From Plantago major (lineage: Eukaryota; Streptophyta; Magnoliopsida; Lamiales; Plantaginaceae), in NCBI GenBank assembly GCA_026545765.1, contig JAIFAC010000442.1:37472-101471 (forward strand): a DNA stretch of 64,000 nt, read 5' to 3'. Position 1 is the stretch's first letter. Each line of letters begins with the position of its first letter. Below are positions 1 to 11,541 of the stretch, one piece after another. A program made the translations under genes and the position numbers. The notes under the pieces are model-generated. The model saw nothing but the letters and a program-made list of their open reading frames with translations, was not told where the DNA came from and made no database searches.

Positions 1-102
1 ATTCTAAGAGACAGATAGACAGTTACCTTCCATCTCTTCTCTCTCAATATCTCCTTGTTTTCTTGTCGAAACCAATCGAAAATAGCCAAGTTTTCTGAAG
101 TG

Positions 103-1933
103 ATGGCAGAGGAAGAAGCCAAGAAGGTTGAGCCAGAGGTGCCTGCGGCTTGTGAGGAGACTCCCAAGGTGGAAGAGCCACCGGTCGAAGAGTGCTCGAA
201 AGACGTGACTGAGGAGAAAGCCCTTGTTCCGGTTGATCCTCCGGTCGAGGAGAAGGTTGAAGAAGAGTGTAAAGCTCTTGCTATTGTTGAAAGTAATTTG
301 CTTCTCTGTCTCTCTTATGGCACTAGTATGTGGTTATTTTATACAAAATTTCATCTCATCTAAAAGTTCGAATGAATATTTAGATCTTATTAGTTCATAT
401 AGGAGAAATGGTTTTTGTTCTTTTCAGTGCATGTTTGCCAGCTGATTATAGTAGTGTTTACAGTTTATTCTGTCCTGTTTTACACTGTTTCCTGGCAACT
501 TTTGCTCTGCTAGATTAAGTAGAGATTCTGCTTCATTTAGTCACTTGCAATAATAAATTTGAAATTCTTCCAAACAAAATAAATTCTGTCCTGTTTTGCC
601 CTGTTTCCTGCTATTTTTTTCCTTTTTGTCTGTACTTGTATGGTAAAAATGGAAACTTAATCATGATTTTGCTGCTTTACTGCAACTTGCTGAAAATTGT
701 TTCTTGTACTAGTATATATTTTTCACAGGTTTTTGGGTTAATCAGGAGGTAAAAAATTCTGAATTTGTTAGACCTGGTGATGAATAGTAATCAAGTTGAT
801 ACCTTTTCCTTTGCTGTCATGTCATCTTTTTTTTACCTGTTTTGAACTTGAATAGGTTAATTTGATTGAGTTGCAGTTTGATTTTTCAAATTTTGCATAA
901 AGGAAAAGGTGGATGTGTATTCTTCTATTCTAACTTTAGCTGAGAAAAGCATTTTGCTTTAAATGTAAAATGATAGTCTGATATTGATACTCTCTCAGTG
1001 GATATCTTCTTTTTGTGCTTTCATGAATATTCAAAAATTAATTCAAATTACTAGATTACATACCTGTCTACACGTTCGATATTTTAGATGAGATGTAATT
1101 CTATCAATGTATATTGATATTTCATTTTTTACCAGTTACTTTTCTGGAAAAAAAAAGACCTTAATTTTATATTAATCTAACATGTTGTATGTATTGCAAA
1201 AGAACCAGCAGAAGTTGTTGAGGAGAAGAAATCTGAAGGCTCTATTGACAGAGGTAAATTTGATCAAGACTTGGTGTTCTATTATGTTCTGTTCTGTTTA
1301 TGTCTTCTTGTTTTGTTCTTTCAAGATGAACCAATTTTTAAATGTTTAATTTCTTCGATTTTCGATAGATGCTACTCTTGCCAGAGTTGCAACAGAAAAG
1401 AGGACTTCTTTGATCAAGGCATGGGAAGAAAGTGAGAAGTGTAAAGCCGAAAACAAGTAAGCAGCTATTTTCTTGTTCTTAGTTTCTCTTTCTGAACATG
1501 TGTGTTACAGAGTTCCTTTTCTCGACATGATATCAATGTTCATCGCTTGGTACAATTCGTTTACAGGGCTGAGAAGAAACTATCTGCAATCGGAGCTTGG
1601 GAGAACAGCAAGAAGGCGAGTCTAGAAGCCGAGCTCAAGAAGATTGAGGTAACATATACAAATGTTAAAAAATGATTTAAATTCAAGATTATTTTTCTTG
1701 GAAAGAAATAGGGACTTACTAGTATTACAATATAACAGGAGGATTTGGAGAAAAAGAAAGCAGAATACATAGAGAAAATGAAGAACAAGGTGGCTCTAGT
1801 CCACAAGAAAGCGGAGGAAAAAAGAGCGATGATTGAAGCCAAACGCGGGGAAGATCTTCTCAAGGCAGAGGAAACAGCCGCGAAATGCCGGGCCACTGGC
1901 ACTGCTCCAAAGAAATTACTTAGCTTTTTCTGA
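103..1933 (+). CDS. Remorin, complete, 5 exons
   Basis: Exons by GT/AG and frame: 103-292, 1203-1253, 1369-1456, 1567-1648, 1739-1933; together 606 nt, 201 residues, the usual size of canonical remorins. The N-terminal 70 residues are rich in Glu, Pro and Val (disordered region). From exon 3 on the conserved Remorin_C domain is seen: ATLARVATEKRTSLIKAWEE, then an AEKKLSAIGAWENSKKASLE segment and a Lys/Glu/Ala-rich coiled coil, ending in the short hydrophobic tail LLSFF after a Cys (KCRATG). Family knowledge: remorins sit on the inner face of the plasma membrane through this C-terminal anchor, mark sterol-rich nanodomains and plasmodesmata, and limit virus movement. The start ATG at 103 begins MAEEEAKK, typical for the group. 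Intron 1 is long (910 bp) and holds a diverged repeat (ATTCTGTCCTGTTTT near 465 and 585). Family call is sure; the exact member is not. Confidence 0.93.
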
Positions 1934-2506
1934 AGCTGATGTTGGTTTGAAAGTGAACTTCTATTTGTACATTTTATCACATTTATGATGTGTTATTGTG
2001 TGATTATTTGGTGTAGAATTATTGGTTGTTCTTTATCATGTGTGCATATTGATTGATGAATTTGTTAGAGATACATGTCAGGGCAAAACTAATTTGCTTC
2101 CTTTGTAAGGATTTTTTTTCCCAGATTTTCATGTAATGAAAGAATGATTGAAGTTATTTACTAGTAGTACAAATAGGGCTTTATGGCTTCTAAAGAAACA
2201 CATGCTGCTGACAGGCTTATATAAGCTATACCCGACAAACTGAACCGAAAACCATTTAAAAGAATTCACACAGTTTTAGCTACAAGGAAATATTAACAGA
2301 CAACATTACTGGCTAATGTATGGATTTCTTTGAACAAAACATTCACCTACCAAAAGCAGCTTCTTCCCCATGGCACCAGCTATTACATGATCTTTAAGGT
2401 TATACTTCATCAAAAAGATGTCATTCATCGAATAGAATCTAGATTCCAAATGCATGATGCATATCACTTTCACAGTTTTCACTAGCTAAGTTAGCTCAAC
2501 TAACCT
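1934..2506. other. Intergenic, convergent 3' ends of remorin and MYB
   Basis: About 570 bp between the remorin stop and the stop of the MYB gene on the other strand. It must hold both 3' UTRs. No coding signal or repeat was recognised. Confidence 0.6.
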
Positions 2507-4620
2507 TTAAAATAAGAAGAGATCATCAACTGAATCTTCAAAGAATCCCATATTAATATCACCGCCAACAGGGTGATCTAGTAGTAGCTTCATCATTGCA
2601 TCCGGAGAAGAGTCGTCCAATACCAATGTTTGTGATAAATCCAAATAGGCCTCCACGTCTTCAACTTCCTTCTTGCAGCTCAACATTTCCACTTTCCTAT
2701 CAGCAGAGTCAACTTTGGTTAATGATGATGTTTGTGATGGCGTATTGCAGTGAGATGAAGCTTTGTTCAGTTCAATTTTGCTCATGTTTCGGAATGATTC
2801 TCCAACTTCAGAATTCCACAGGCGTATGTAGTAATCGCCATTTTCTTGTTTGCAGCTTTGTGGTGTGTGGGGCTCAAAGGTAGGTAATGGGGCCATGTAG
2901 GAAGATAACAGGGTGTCAGATCTCGTATCAACTGAGTTGGAAGAGCATGGCTGGTCCAGAGCTGCTTTGTACCGCTTCCTCAAATGAGAGTTCCAGAAAT
3001 TCTTGATATCGTTATCAGTTCTTCCAGGTAGATTGGATGCTATAGCAGCCCATCTAGAGAAAAGTAATAATTACTACGGTAAACATTATACGCGTTTGTA
3101 AGAACGATAGAAATGTCACAAGGAATTAAAATGCCGTATTTGGGTTAGTTCTCAGCAACAGTTAAATGGGAGTTGAGATGAATCATATGATTACTTGTTC
3201 CCAAGTGTGCTGTGGAGATGAATGATGGTGTTCTCTTCAGCAGGACTAAAGGGACCACGTCTTATGTCAGGCCGGAGATAGTTTATCCAGCGCAGTCGAC
3301 AGCTCTTTCCACACCGGACAAGGCCTGCAAGAGTCACATAACAACAAATGGTCCCTTTAGTTTCATATCCAATGGTATCTTCTAAAGATAGGAAAGAACC
3401 TTCCCATAAATTTAAATTGTGCCCACTCAGTACGGCCTCCAGAAAATACAATGTTCAAGAATAGCAATCAATTTAATTGCAATTAAAGGAAGATAGAACA
3501 AGAGGACCACTATATCTATGTCACAAAAATTTGTCATGTTCTACATGCAATGCTTCGTGATCACAGAGTACAGAAACAGCTAGTGAACAATGTAAATTGC
3601 TGACAACTGTCATATAACAGTTGATTACTGGAAATGCAAGAGCGTAGATGAGGAACAAATCGTGAAATGCGCAGTAAGTATCTTATAAACTTTGATAACT
3701 CAGATCTTCCTGCATGAGCATTACAACTCACAATGTTACTCGAAAACCAATGAGTTGCTTAACACTCCTGCTCTGTAGTTGCTCTGTATTAATGCACATA
3801 TGTTCACTGAACAAGAGTAACATGAGGAGATATTTTGATATACCAAATAAGTTTACCACAGCATATAAACGCCTTTCAGGACAATTCGATCGGATCTAAA
3901 ACGTCAGCAGTCTCATATGAATGAAATAGACTACACCATGAGTTTAAAGGACGCGTATTTTGCAAAACAGCCAAGGCACGCAGGCCTTTACTTCGAAACA
4001 CATTCATCTGTGATCTGAGTTCAAGCATCTACATGTGAAGAGAATTTGGTAAATTCACTTAAATGAATAGAACTATAGAAGAAATGCATGATTCTTGTAA
4101 CATCAGATAAAATCCAAGTAACATAACAAAGAAAGACTAACTAATGAATAATACTTCTTCTCCAAATGGATGTTTATATGTACAGTAAAGAAAACTCAGC
4201 TACTGAGTGTGTGTTTATCTATCTTCTACTACCATCTACACCAAAGAGCCAAAGAGCATTCTGATTTAACAAAGTGAAACTTGCTTTTTAACAATAAAGA
4301 AAAAGGCAATATCTCCAAGAACCCAAAGCAATTAAGCATGAAAAGGCCTAAAAGGAAGCAAGGTTCAAGCCATCCACTTAGAACAGCTTAACAAAACAAT
4401 GTGAAACATTTAGAAACAAGATACTATTAAAATAATAATAATAATAATAAAGAAAGATTACTGAACCTGCAAGTTCAGGAACACTTCTCCAATTACCAAT
4501 CCCATTTTCTGTGATGAAATCAACAAGAATCTTATCTTCCTCAGCACTCCAAGTCCCTCTTCTCACCCCTTCTTTGTCACAGCATGGAGACCTTCCTTTC
4601 CTATCCCTCTTTTGCCCCAT
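2507..4620 (-). CDS. R2R3-MYB transcription factor, complete, 3 exons
   Basis: Minus-strand exons 4620-4467, 3324-3195 and 3053-2507 sum to 831 nt (276 residues). Intron positions are the classical ones for R2R3-MYBs: after ELAG in R2 and after LGNK in R3. R2 shows [15 protein letters not shown] with [10 protein letters not shown] and [18 protein letters not shown]3 shows [16 protein letters not shown] then [20 protein letters not shown] and SHLRKR. The first residue of R3's Trp triad is Phe, as usual in plants. The C-terminal 150 residues are Ser-rich and acidic, ending DSVDDLFLF, which may be an activation motif (inference). It is a nuclear DNA-binding regulator; I cannot assign the subgroup. 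A (ATA)n run at 4433-4450 lies in intron 1 just after the donor. A roughly 155-bp tandem duplication lies upstream at about 4999-5320. Confidence 0.93.
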
Positions 4621-4998
4621 TTTTCAAGCAAAACCCACAAAATGAAACTGCAAAAACACTTCAAACCCTCACAAGAAAATAAACTCAAATCTTCAAATAG
4701 CCCTAGTGGTAAACACTAAAAAACTCCATGTTTGTTTGAAAAGAAGATAAAAGAAAGAGATGCATCAATATGATGTTGATATGATATGATATGAATGTAT
4801 ATGATAGATTTGACAAGGCATGAAGAAGCAGAAGAAGAATCTTTGGACCATAAATGCATTTGGCTTATATTCATCACTTTGTCATCCAATCACAGACATC
4901 CAAGCAGAAAAGCAAAACCCCTTTCATTAATTTTGTATTCTTAGCTATTCCTTCCCCAGTGTTTATTAATTACCACTCTTTCTCTCTGTGTCTTCCCA

Positions 4999-5320
4999 CA
5001 TTTCTCTATTTGATCGTTCAAGCCTTACAGTAACTATAAAAAACAAAAGAAAACACAATTTTACCAGTTTCTGAAAGAAAATTTCCACCTTTGACTAGAA
5101 GACCACTTAAAATCTTCTTCTGAACAAAAACCCATGAAAGAAGAACCAGAAAACACATTTCTTTATTTGATGATTTGATCATTTAAACATTACTGTAACC
5201 ATAAAAAACAGAAGAAAACACAGGTTTACCAGTTTCAGAAAGAAAGTTTGCACCTTTGCCTAGTAGACCACTTTATAACTTCTTCTTAACAAAAACCCAT
5301 GAAAGAAAAGCCAGAAAAGG
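4999..5320. repeat. Tandem duplication (~155 bp x 2) upstream of the MYB gene
   Basis: Two imperfect head-to-tail copies, about 4999-5153 and 5154-5318. Each contains TTTGATCRTT, then AACTATAAAAAAC or AACCATAAAAAAC, then ACCAGTTTC, a CACCTTTG block and ACAAAAACCCATGAAAG. They lie 380-700 bp upstream of the MYB start codon (minus strand), so they may be in its promoter or 5' UTR region. Confidence 0.75.
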
Positions 5321-7795
5321 TACACAGGCACACAGCTTTTTCTGAAATTCAAGTAAATACTGTATTTTCAGTAGTAAATACGAATACATGCATATATGAA
5401 TTTATAACATACACAAGATTATGTACTAGTGTGTAGAAAAGGAGCTGAAAAGAGAGAAGAAATGGAGATTACCAGAGAGAAAAGAAGACTAGTGAAGGCA
5501 AAAATGGAGCTTGCTCAGTAGGTTTATGCTGTAGCATTAGTCATGTCTTTTTTGTTCTTCCGTTTTGGCTGATTTCATGCCTTGGTTTTGTGTTCCTATT
5601 TTCACGCTTACACGAGAAGACAAAAGATTGTTTTTCCTTTCTTTTTTTAAATATGTTGTGAATCCGCAACCGATATCATTCGGATCTTTAATCCGTAAAT
5701 TATTCGATTCACATGGTAGACATAGGCCACTGGTTTCCTTTCTTTTAAATATATGTTTTGAATCTGCAACCGATACCATTTAAGTCTTCAGACGGTAAAT
5801 TATTCGATTCACATGATAGACGTAGATCGTGTGTCACGGGAGAGGAGTCAAGGTTCGAAATGGAGTGTGATTAAATTATAATTGGGACAATTTAATATAC
5901 ATTACCATACTAAAGAATACTCAATTTATGCCGGAACTTGTATATTATAAGCGGCGTAATTATAAGTGAAAGGTTAAAATTACTTATGACGGGTAAAAAT
6001 GCAACAAAAAAGTATACTTTTGGTGATAAAATGTGTAATTTGTTTGTTAAGTTAAGATTGTTTATTATTTGTTGGGTGTGTGGTAACTTTTTCTTTTTAG
6101 TAATGTATGAAGTTGGTGAAACGGCTAAAATATCAAATATATGAATTTCTACGGGACGGGTGGATAAACAAACATTATAATGTTAGAAATAGAGATCTAA
6201 TTGAGGCTATTTGATAGAAATACAATATATGCAAGGGAAAAGAGAATAATGAGACGCGGTGGATCCAGGATAAAAGTAACGTTAGCTGAATGAAAATACG
6301 AGTCAATATGAAGAAGATAAAGAAAATGATTTCGATGCTAGGGACATAATCACGTGTTGTGTGAGAAGATGTAACACTAGTTCCACCCAATCATCTAATA
6401 AACTTCAAAAAATATCTATCAATATTGAGTAAATCGAAAAATGCAATATGTTTTCTTTTTTTTACATCTTAAATATGCCATCTCTGACCACATACTCAAA
6501 CTCATGATGCATAAAATGTCTTGTCTATCATGAGTTTCATTTTATCCCTAACTTCTTGTAGAGTAGAGTACTCATCGAATTGAAGTATTTGCGTGTTAAA
6601 TTATGATTGAAAGTCCAACAAAAATGATAATAAGCTGCACACTTGGTAATTATTATTCTCAATTGCTCCATTAGTCTTCCTTTTAAAAGTTTTAATATGC
6701 ATAGTGAAACGTGAAAATAGTGAATTGCTCCATTAGTCTTCCTTGTAAAAGTTTTAATATGCATAGTGAAACGTGAAAATAGTGAAATAGCAGAATTACT
6801 AATTACAACTATATGATAAATATGAAAACTTATGAGTAGTGTTGACATTGGATGATAGACTGAAATAATTGATGGTGTAATTCAGTAATTGAATATTTCG
6901 TGTTAAATACATGTAGTCCCTCGTGTCCCGTGCAGAATTGAAAAGGCCGACTTCATATTTTATGCACCACGTGAGCCATTCCATGGAACAAAAAAGTTGG
7001 CCAAACTGTTAAATTGATAGATTTGATTAAATTGAAGAAATTAAAATAACTTTCAGATAAAATACTTCGGGTGATGTGATTCGGATGTTACACTAGTATA
7101 ATCTTCTTTTGGGCCTTGCTAGTGTTATTAAATCAGTATCTTAATTGATTAATTAATTAATGATTTTTTTTTAGAAAAAGATACTGATATTTCATTAAAA
7201 TGTAAATAGAATATGTGAAAGTTTTGGGGTGTTTTCGAAAGATTCCAGAAGTTCAGGGACTTGTTGGAAAAATGGTGAAGGGGTTGTTACAGGCTATACT
7301 ATTACGTTTTCTGATTAAGAGTAACGCGAATTTGTCAAAACCGTCAGATGAAAAATAATTGTTTTGATCGGACGGTTTCTGCTCAATTTGGAAATCGCCC
7401 TTGGATGTAAAAACAGAGCGCATGAAGTTGCCTCATTATCAGATATTTTTCTTTCGCCACTCTTCGTATGTTTTCTCTGCGATTGAGAGAGGTTTTCTAG
7501 CTGTTGTTGTGAGTTGTATTTCTCTGTAACAAAGTTGTGTAACGCTGGTGATTAAAAGGAGCAATAATCTTGTTGATTCTTCATGGATGCAGATTGAAGT
7601 AATTCAATCGAACAACGTAAATTGTTGTGTTTGTTGTTTGATTGCTGATCAGTACAAAAGAGTCACCCAAATCATTAAGGCAGCTCTCATCCATCACTAT
7701 GGCTCTGTTCTCTTCAACTGCAATTTTATGAACTGAATTGAACTGAATTGTAGTATAAAATATAACTAAGCAGAACTGAACTGAACTGAACTGAA
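5321..7795. other. Repeat-rich intergenic region
   Basis: No gene was recognised. It contains two short tandem duplications. One has a period near 107 bp, about 5631-5830, with GCAACCGATA and AAATTATTCGATTCACATG in both copies. The other is a 62-bp pair at 6661-6722 and 6723-6784 with AATTGCTCCATTAGTCTTCC. The rest is AT-rich with scattered short open frames that show no family likeness. Confidence 0.6.
6661..6784. repeat. 62-bp tandem duplication
   Basis: Units 6661-6722 and 6723-6784 are nearly identical; one T/G difference was seen in the TTCCTTTTAAAAG versus TTCCTTGTAAAAG stretch. No coding content. Confidence 0.85.
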
Positions 7796-8500
7796 TGAGT
7801 TTTCAGTTGAAGATAACAAAGCCTATCTCCATCTAATGTCTTAGCAAGATTATGAGCTATACTATTCCCTCTATGCAAAACATGAAGAAAAGAGATTTGT
7901 TAAAAACAAGTAACATTCTTCTTAGTAGCCTATGTGAAGTGCCCGCCAACAGATAAGCAAATAGACGGGAAATTTATGACGTTGATCACAATTAAACAAT
8001 CACTCTCGATGATAATGTCCCGCCATCCATACTCCATAGCTAGATCCATACCTCAAAAAATAGCCAAAATTTTCGTCGTATCAAGACACAAAATGAAATC
8101 CAGCTTACGTCTACGCCAAACCAATATTGTACCCCAGGAATTTTCAACTTAAGCAACTCGTTGGGATAGACGGAGTTGCTCAGCAACCTCCGCCCCTTTT
8201 ACATTAACAAAAGTATCACCACCACACTTCTGGCTTTTTATCAACATGGTTATCGAGCTCATACCCTTACTATTAAAATCAGTACCCTCCGCATCATTAA
8301 CAACCAAGCTTTTATTCTTACTAACAACCGGTCTACCACGCTTTTTTGAAGATTTAAACTCAGAAATATCATCGGCAATAGCATTCATAGGCTGCAGGGA
8401 TTTACGAAGAATTTTAGGTCGCTCAAGACTTGGTTTGGTTAAAGAGGATGAACTGGGTTGTTTAGGATTAAGGTGCTTGAGGAAGATTTGACGGGTATCA
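7795..8500 (-). pseudogene. Non-LTR retroelement-type RNase H fragment, decayed
   Basis: Read on the minus strand, 8480-8149 encodes a Lys/Ser-rich stretch (KPSLERPKILRKSL, then SSKKRGRPVVSKNK), as found in the linker of plant DUF4283 or CCHC retroelement proteins. After a stop, about 8060-7800 reads MEYGWRDIIIESDCLIVINV and, after two more stops, SFLHVLHRGNSIAHNLAKT. These are the core and C-terminal motifs of the plant RVT_3 (RNase H-like) domain. Stops and frame changes show it is dead. It may be a truncated LINE or a decayed host copy of the domain; no poly(A) tail or target duplication was found. Confidence 0.65.
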
Positions 8501-8513
8501 TCGTAAATGATCG

Positions 8514-8612
8514 TGAGTTAATATAGTGTTATGCTTCGGATAAACATGAGTTAATATATCGTTATGCTTCGGTATGAATGAGTTAATATAGTGTTATGCT
8601 TCGATGTCTGTT
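8514..8612. repeat. Three tandem ~33-bp units
   Basis: Units start at 8514, 8547 and 8579, each with TGAGTTAATATA followed by GTTATGCTTCG. Period 32-33 bp. It lies between the retroelement relic and the F-box gene of block A. Confidence 0.85.
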
Positions 8613-8831
8613 TGAATTAATTTTTTTAGATGGATACCGGCATGTGAGGAAATCCTGGACTAATGGGATGTACGGGATTGGGCATAGATGGAAGAGGTAT
8701 GAATCTTTGGGCTGTTGGGAAGGAGTAGAAATGGTTTTGGGCTATAGGAAAGGTAACTGGATCAGAAGAAAGAATGGCAACATAGGACTTGGGCTTGGGT
8801 TGGGCTAGGCTAGGGTCAAATCAATGCACTG

Positions 8832-10077
8832 ATGCACATATCTAAATTAGCATCCGTTACTGGAGTAGATAATGGAGGAATCACCAACCATCATTGTGGA
8901 ATTAATCAACTCGTTGAATTCAATTGTTCCGTTCCAATGGTGAGGTCAAAAAAGTGTATCCATGAGCATGAGGATTTGATCTTTGAAATCTTGGTACTAC
9001 TACCCGAGAAGTCCATTTTGAAGTTTAGGTGCGTTTCGAAATCATGGTGTCGTATAATATCAAGCAAACAATTCATTGATTCCCAACTCGATTTTTCAAG
9101 AAGAGACCCAAAGTTTGTCAACCACTATGTTGTTTTCACCGTTTTTGGATTGTATGCAACTAGCCGCAAGCAGTATTCATTGAACTCGGTATTGTATGAA
9201 AAAGAATCTGCAATTGAGTTTGAGTTTCCGATGATTGATCCAAACAAACATTCTATTGTTGGCTACTATAATGGACTCTGTTGCATAGCAGCCACAGATG
9301 TTCTCCTGTGGAACCCGGCTACCCGAAAGTGCAACGTTCTGCCTCCCGTTCATGGTGTGGCTGATGATGTAAAATCGACGCCTTCTGTTAAAATAATTTG
9401 GTATGGTTTTGGTTTTGCTGACGACGATTATAAGATTATTCTGTCTTACACTGTTCATCCAAAACGAGAACGTGCTAGTATGCAGGCGAGAACTAAAATA
9501 CAAGTAAAATTATATAGTTCAAGAACTAATTCGTGGAAAATAGTTGCAGACGACAACTTTACACGCGAACATTGGTGCTACTGCTTCGGGGCAGGAGAGT
9601 TGGTGATGGGGGATCTTCACTGGTTGAATGATTACACATTTATGGGACGCAGACGCCTCGTTTATTTTGATCTTAATAACAAGGTTCCTGGGATTCTTGA
9701 GCTGCCAAACGGTGGTCGTGAGTCTCAGCCTATGGTGATAATTGGAGATCAAGAGCACCTTTTTCTGACTTGGGATCAGGAGACTTACATGGATGTCTGG
9801 AAGTCCAATTTTGTTTGGGAAAAAAGTGGCTACTGTTCCTTATGATCCTTTGCCCCGTCCCTTGGTAAGTCCTTGGTTTGTGTCCCTAACTCCCAAGGGT
9901 GAGATTCTGATGCTCTCAAAATCGGTGCCAACCTTAACTTTTGTGGTTTATGATTCCATAACCAATTCTGTTACAGATTCTCTTAAGACCAACTCTAGGA
10001 ACAGTGCAGCTGAAGCATACTTTTTAAGAATCCCTGTCTACATCCAAAGCTTAGTATCGCCTAATGTTGCGGCTTGA
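8832..10077 (+). pseudogene. F-box/F-box-associated (CPR1-type) gene, frameshifted (block A)
   Basis: One long frame from 8832 (or the Met at 8937) carries an F-box (LIFEILVLLPEKSILKFRCV then SKSWCRII, about residues 50-80) and a type 1 F-box-associated domain (GLCCIAATDVLLWNPATRK, YGFGFADDDYKI, YSSRTNSWKIV). The frame stops at 9843-9845. The missing C-terminal part continues in the +1 frame at 9824-10077 (VATVPYDPLPRPLV to YIQSLVSPNVAA). In the relative at 41,762-42,795 these two parts are in one frame. The break maps to a run of six A at 9820-9825, one base longer than the matching place in the relative; six bases are also missing just before it. Such proteins are SCF ubiquitin-ligase adaptors. 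It could still make a 337-residue protein lacking about 85 C-terminal residues. A homopolymer assembly error cannot be excluded. Confidence 0.8.
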
Positions 10078-10754
10078 TATTTAATCTTCATCTCAACTGC
10101 CATACCTTTCATAATCAGATTGTGTAATTTCAAAGTTTTGTTTCTTATTTATTTGAATGGATTAACAAGCTACATCGGTTGATCTTTTCCCTTCATCAGT
10201 ATACTGTGAGGTCTTCTTATTTGTGATTTGTCCTTAATTACTTTCTGATTGATGAGACTACTATGTATCGATTTATTTCAGAATATTTATCCAGATTATT
10301 ATCTGATATTGCATTATGTTTGGACTGCGATCATAATGTGTGCATTATGTTCTCGCGGTCTACGATCATAATGTTCTAGAGTACCTGTCACCGTTTGAGG
10401 AACTTAACGTTGTGCCAAGCTTGCTCTCTTGTTAAACAGAAGAAATGAAACAGATATAATAATTTTGCATTATGCTCTATACTGATTTTTGGTTGTGCAT
10501 ATTCTACTGCAATATTTATCATTGTTGAATCTGTGACCTGTCAAGTTGATACTTCTTCATTCCAAAGTGTCATGTGTAAGCAGATGTTGTCTTTATTGAT
10601 CTTGCATCAAATCGCCAGTGTAGATCTAAAATGATCACTCCGCGTGTCTGACAATTTCCAAGTAATCGATCCCACAGGCTGATAACAATTTCAGTCGGAG
10701 GCAGACTGAGGATTTTAAGTTCAGAGACACGCCATAACTTATCATTTAAAGAAA
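10078..10754. other. Spacer shared with block B
   Basis: The first 120 bp (10,080-10,200) match the minus strand of 41,640-41,760 (both contain TTTGAATGGATTAACAAGCT). The stretch around 10,640-10,740 has a relative at about 13,320-13,400. No gene seen. Confidence 0.6.
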
Positions 10755-10979
10755 TCACTTGAATCTTGTGCAACACTTGTTGAGTGGATTAATGCGGTTA
10801 CTAGGAACTCTCCTCCTTGACAGGGTGTGCAATATCTTGGCCTTCGGGTGGACATTATTACTCAGTGCTCTTGGTGCTTTAGATTTAGCACGGTAAGCAG
10901 GTCTGCAACTGATAATATGAACCTGTTCTAGAATGAGCATGAAAGCCAGAAACTTGAACGATATAGCTTGAATTTTCAT
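10755..10979 (-). CDS. CLE-like precursor, block A copy, possibly decaying (74 aa)
   Basis: An open frame of 74 residues with a hydrophobic N-terminal signal sequence (MKIQAISFKFLAFMLILEQV) ending near IISC, a basic variable region, then LHTLSRRRVPSNRINPLNK where the CLE motif belongs. It is the inverted relative of the gene at 45,447-45,653. Two changes suggest decay. The TGA after the motif in the relative is TGT here, so the frame runs eight more residues (CCTRFK at the end). The TATA stretch upstream of the relative is GTATCTTC here. The core Gly of the motif is Asn. CLE peptides are secreted, trimmed ligands of LRR receptor kinases; whether this one makes an active peptide is doubtful. 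Confidence 0.6.
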   Translation of the reverse strand: MKIQAISFKFLAFMLILEQVHIISCRPAYRAKSKAPRALSNNVHPKAKILHTLSRRRVPSNRINPLNKCCTRFK

Positions 10980-11541
10980 CTGGATGAATGTGGAAAAGAA
11001 TAACTTGGATTAAGATTTGGAAAAAGGACAAAAATAGCTTGAAGATACAACACGGATTAGCAGTGTTGGGAATAAAAACAGGTAGATTTTATTTAAGAAA
11101 CCAGAAAAACCAAGTACAAAGAATTTTCAGGCCTAATAATTGCATGTGACTCAAATTAAAGACATACAGATTTATGCCACCGGTAGCCACTTTTACGATC
11201 AGTAGATGAATCCCATGTAATATTTATGCTTCACCCGTTCACCGTGTCTTTCTGAGTGAAGATCAAGTTATTTTTTGCCTGTTAAATCAATGAAATGCAA
11301 CGGCTTACTATATATGGTTTCTGTGTAGCACAGGTTTGTTCAATATAGTGGGTACTGTTGTTATGTCTATGCATACATCAAGCTAGTTTGTGTAGAATCT
11401 CCTGAAATGGCACGCGCAGAAAATCCAACCAATATATTAAGGACGGTGGTGGTGATTAATAAAAGATACAAAAGATTAAAACAATCCAGTCCACCAAGCA
11501 TCTAAGTACACTTAGGGATTGCTGAAAGTTTGGTAGATGAA
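10980..11541. other. Spacer of block A, related to 44,780-45,446
   Basis: Contains the reverse complement of the block B region upstream of the 68-residue CLE gene (for example GTTGGGAATAAAAACAGGTA at about 11,064). No gene was recognised inside. Confidence 0.55.
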
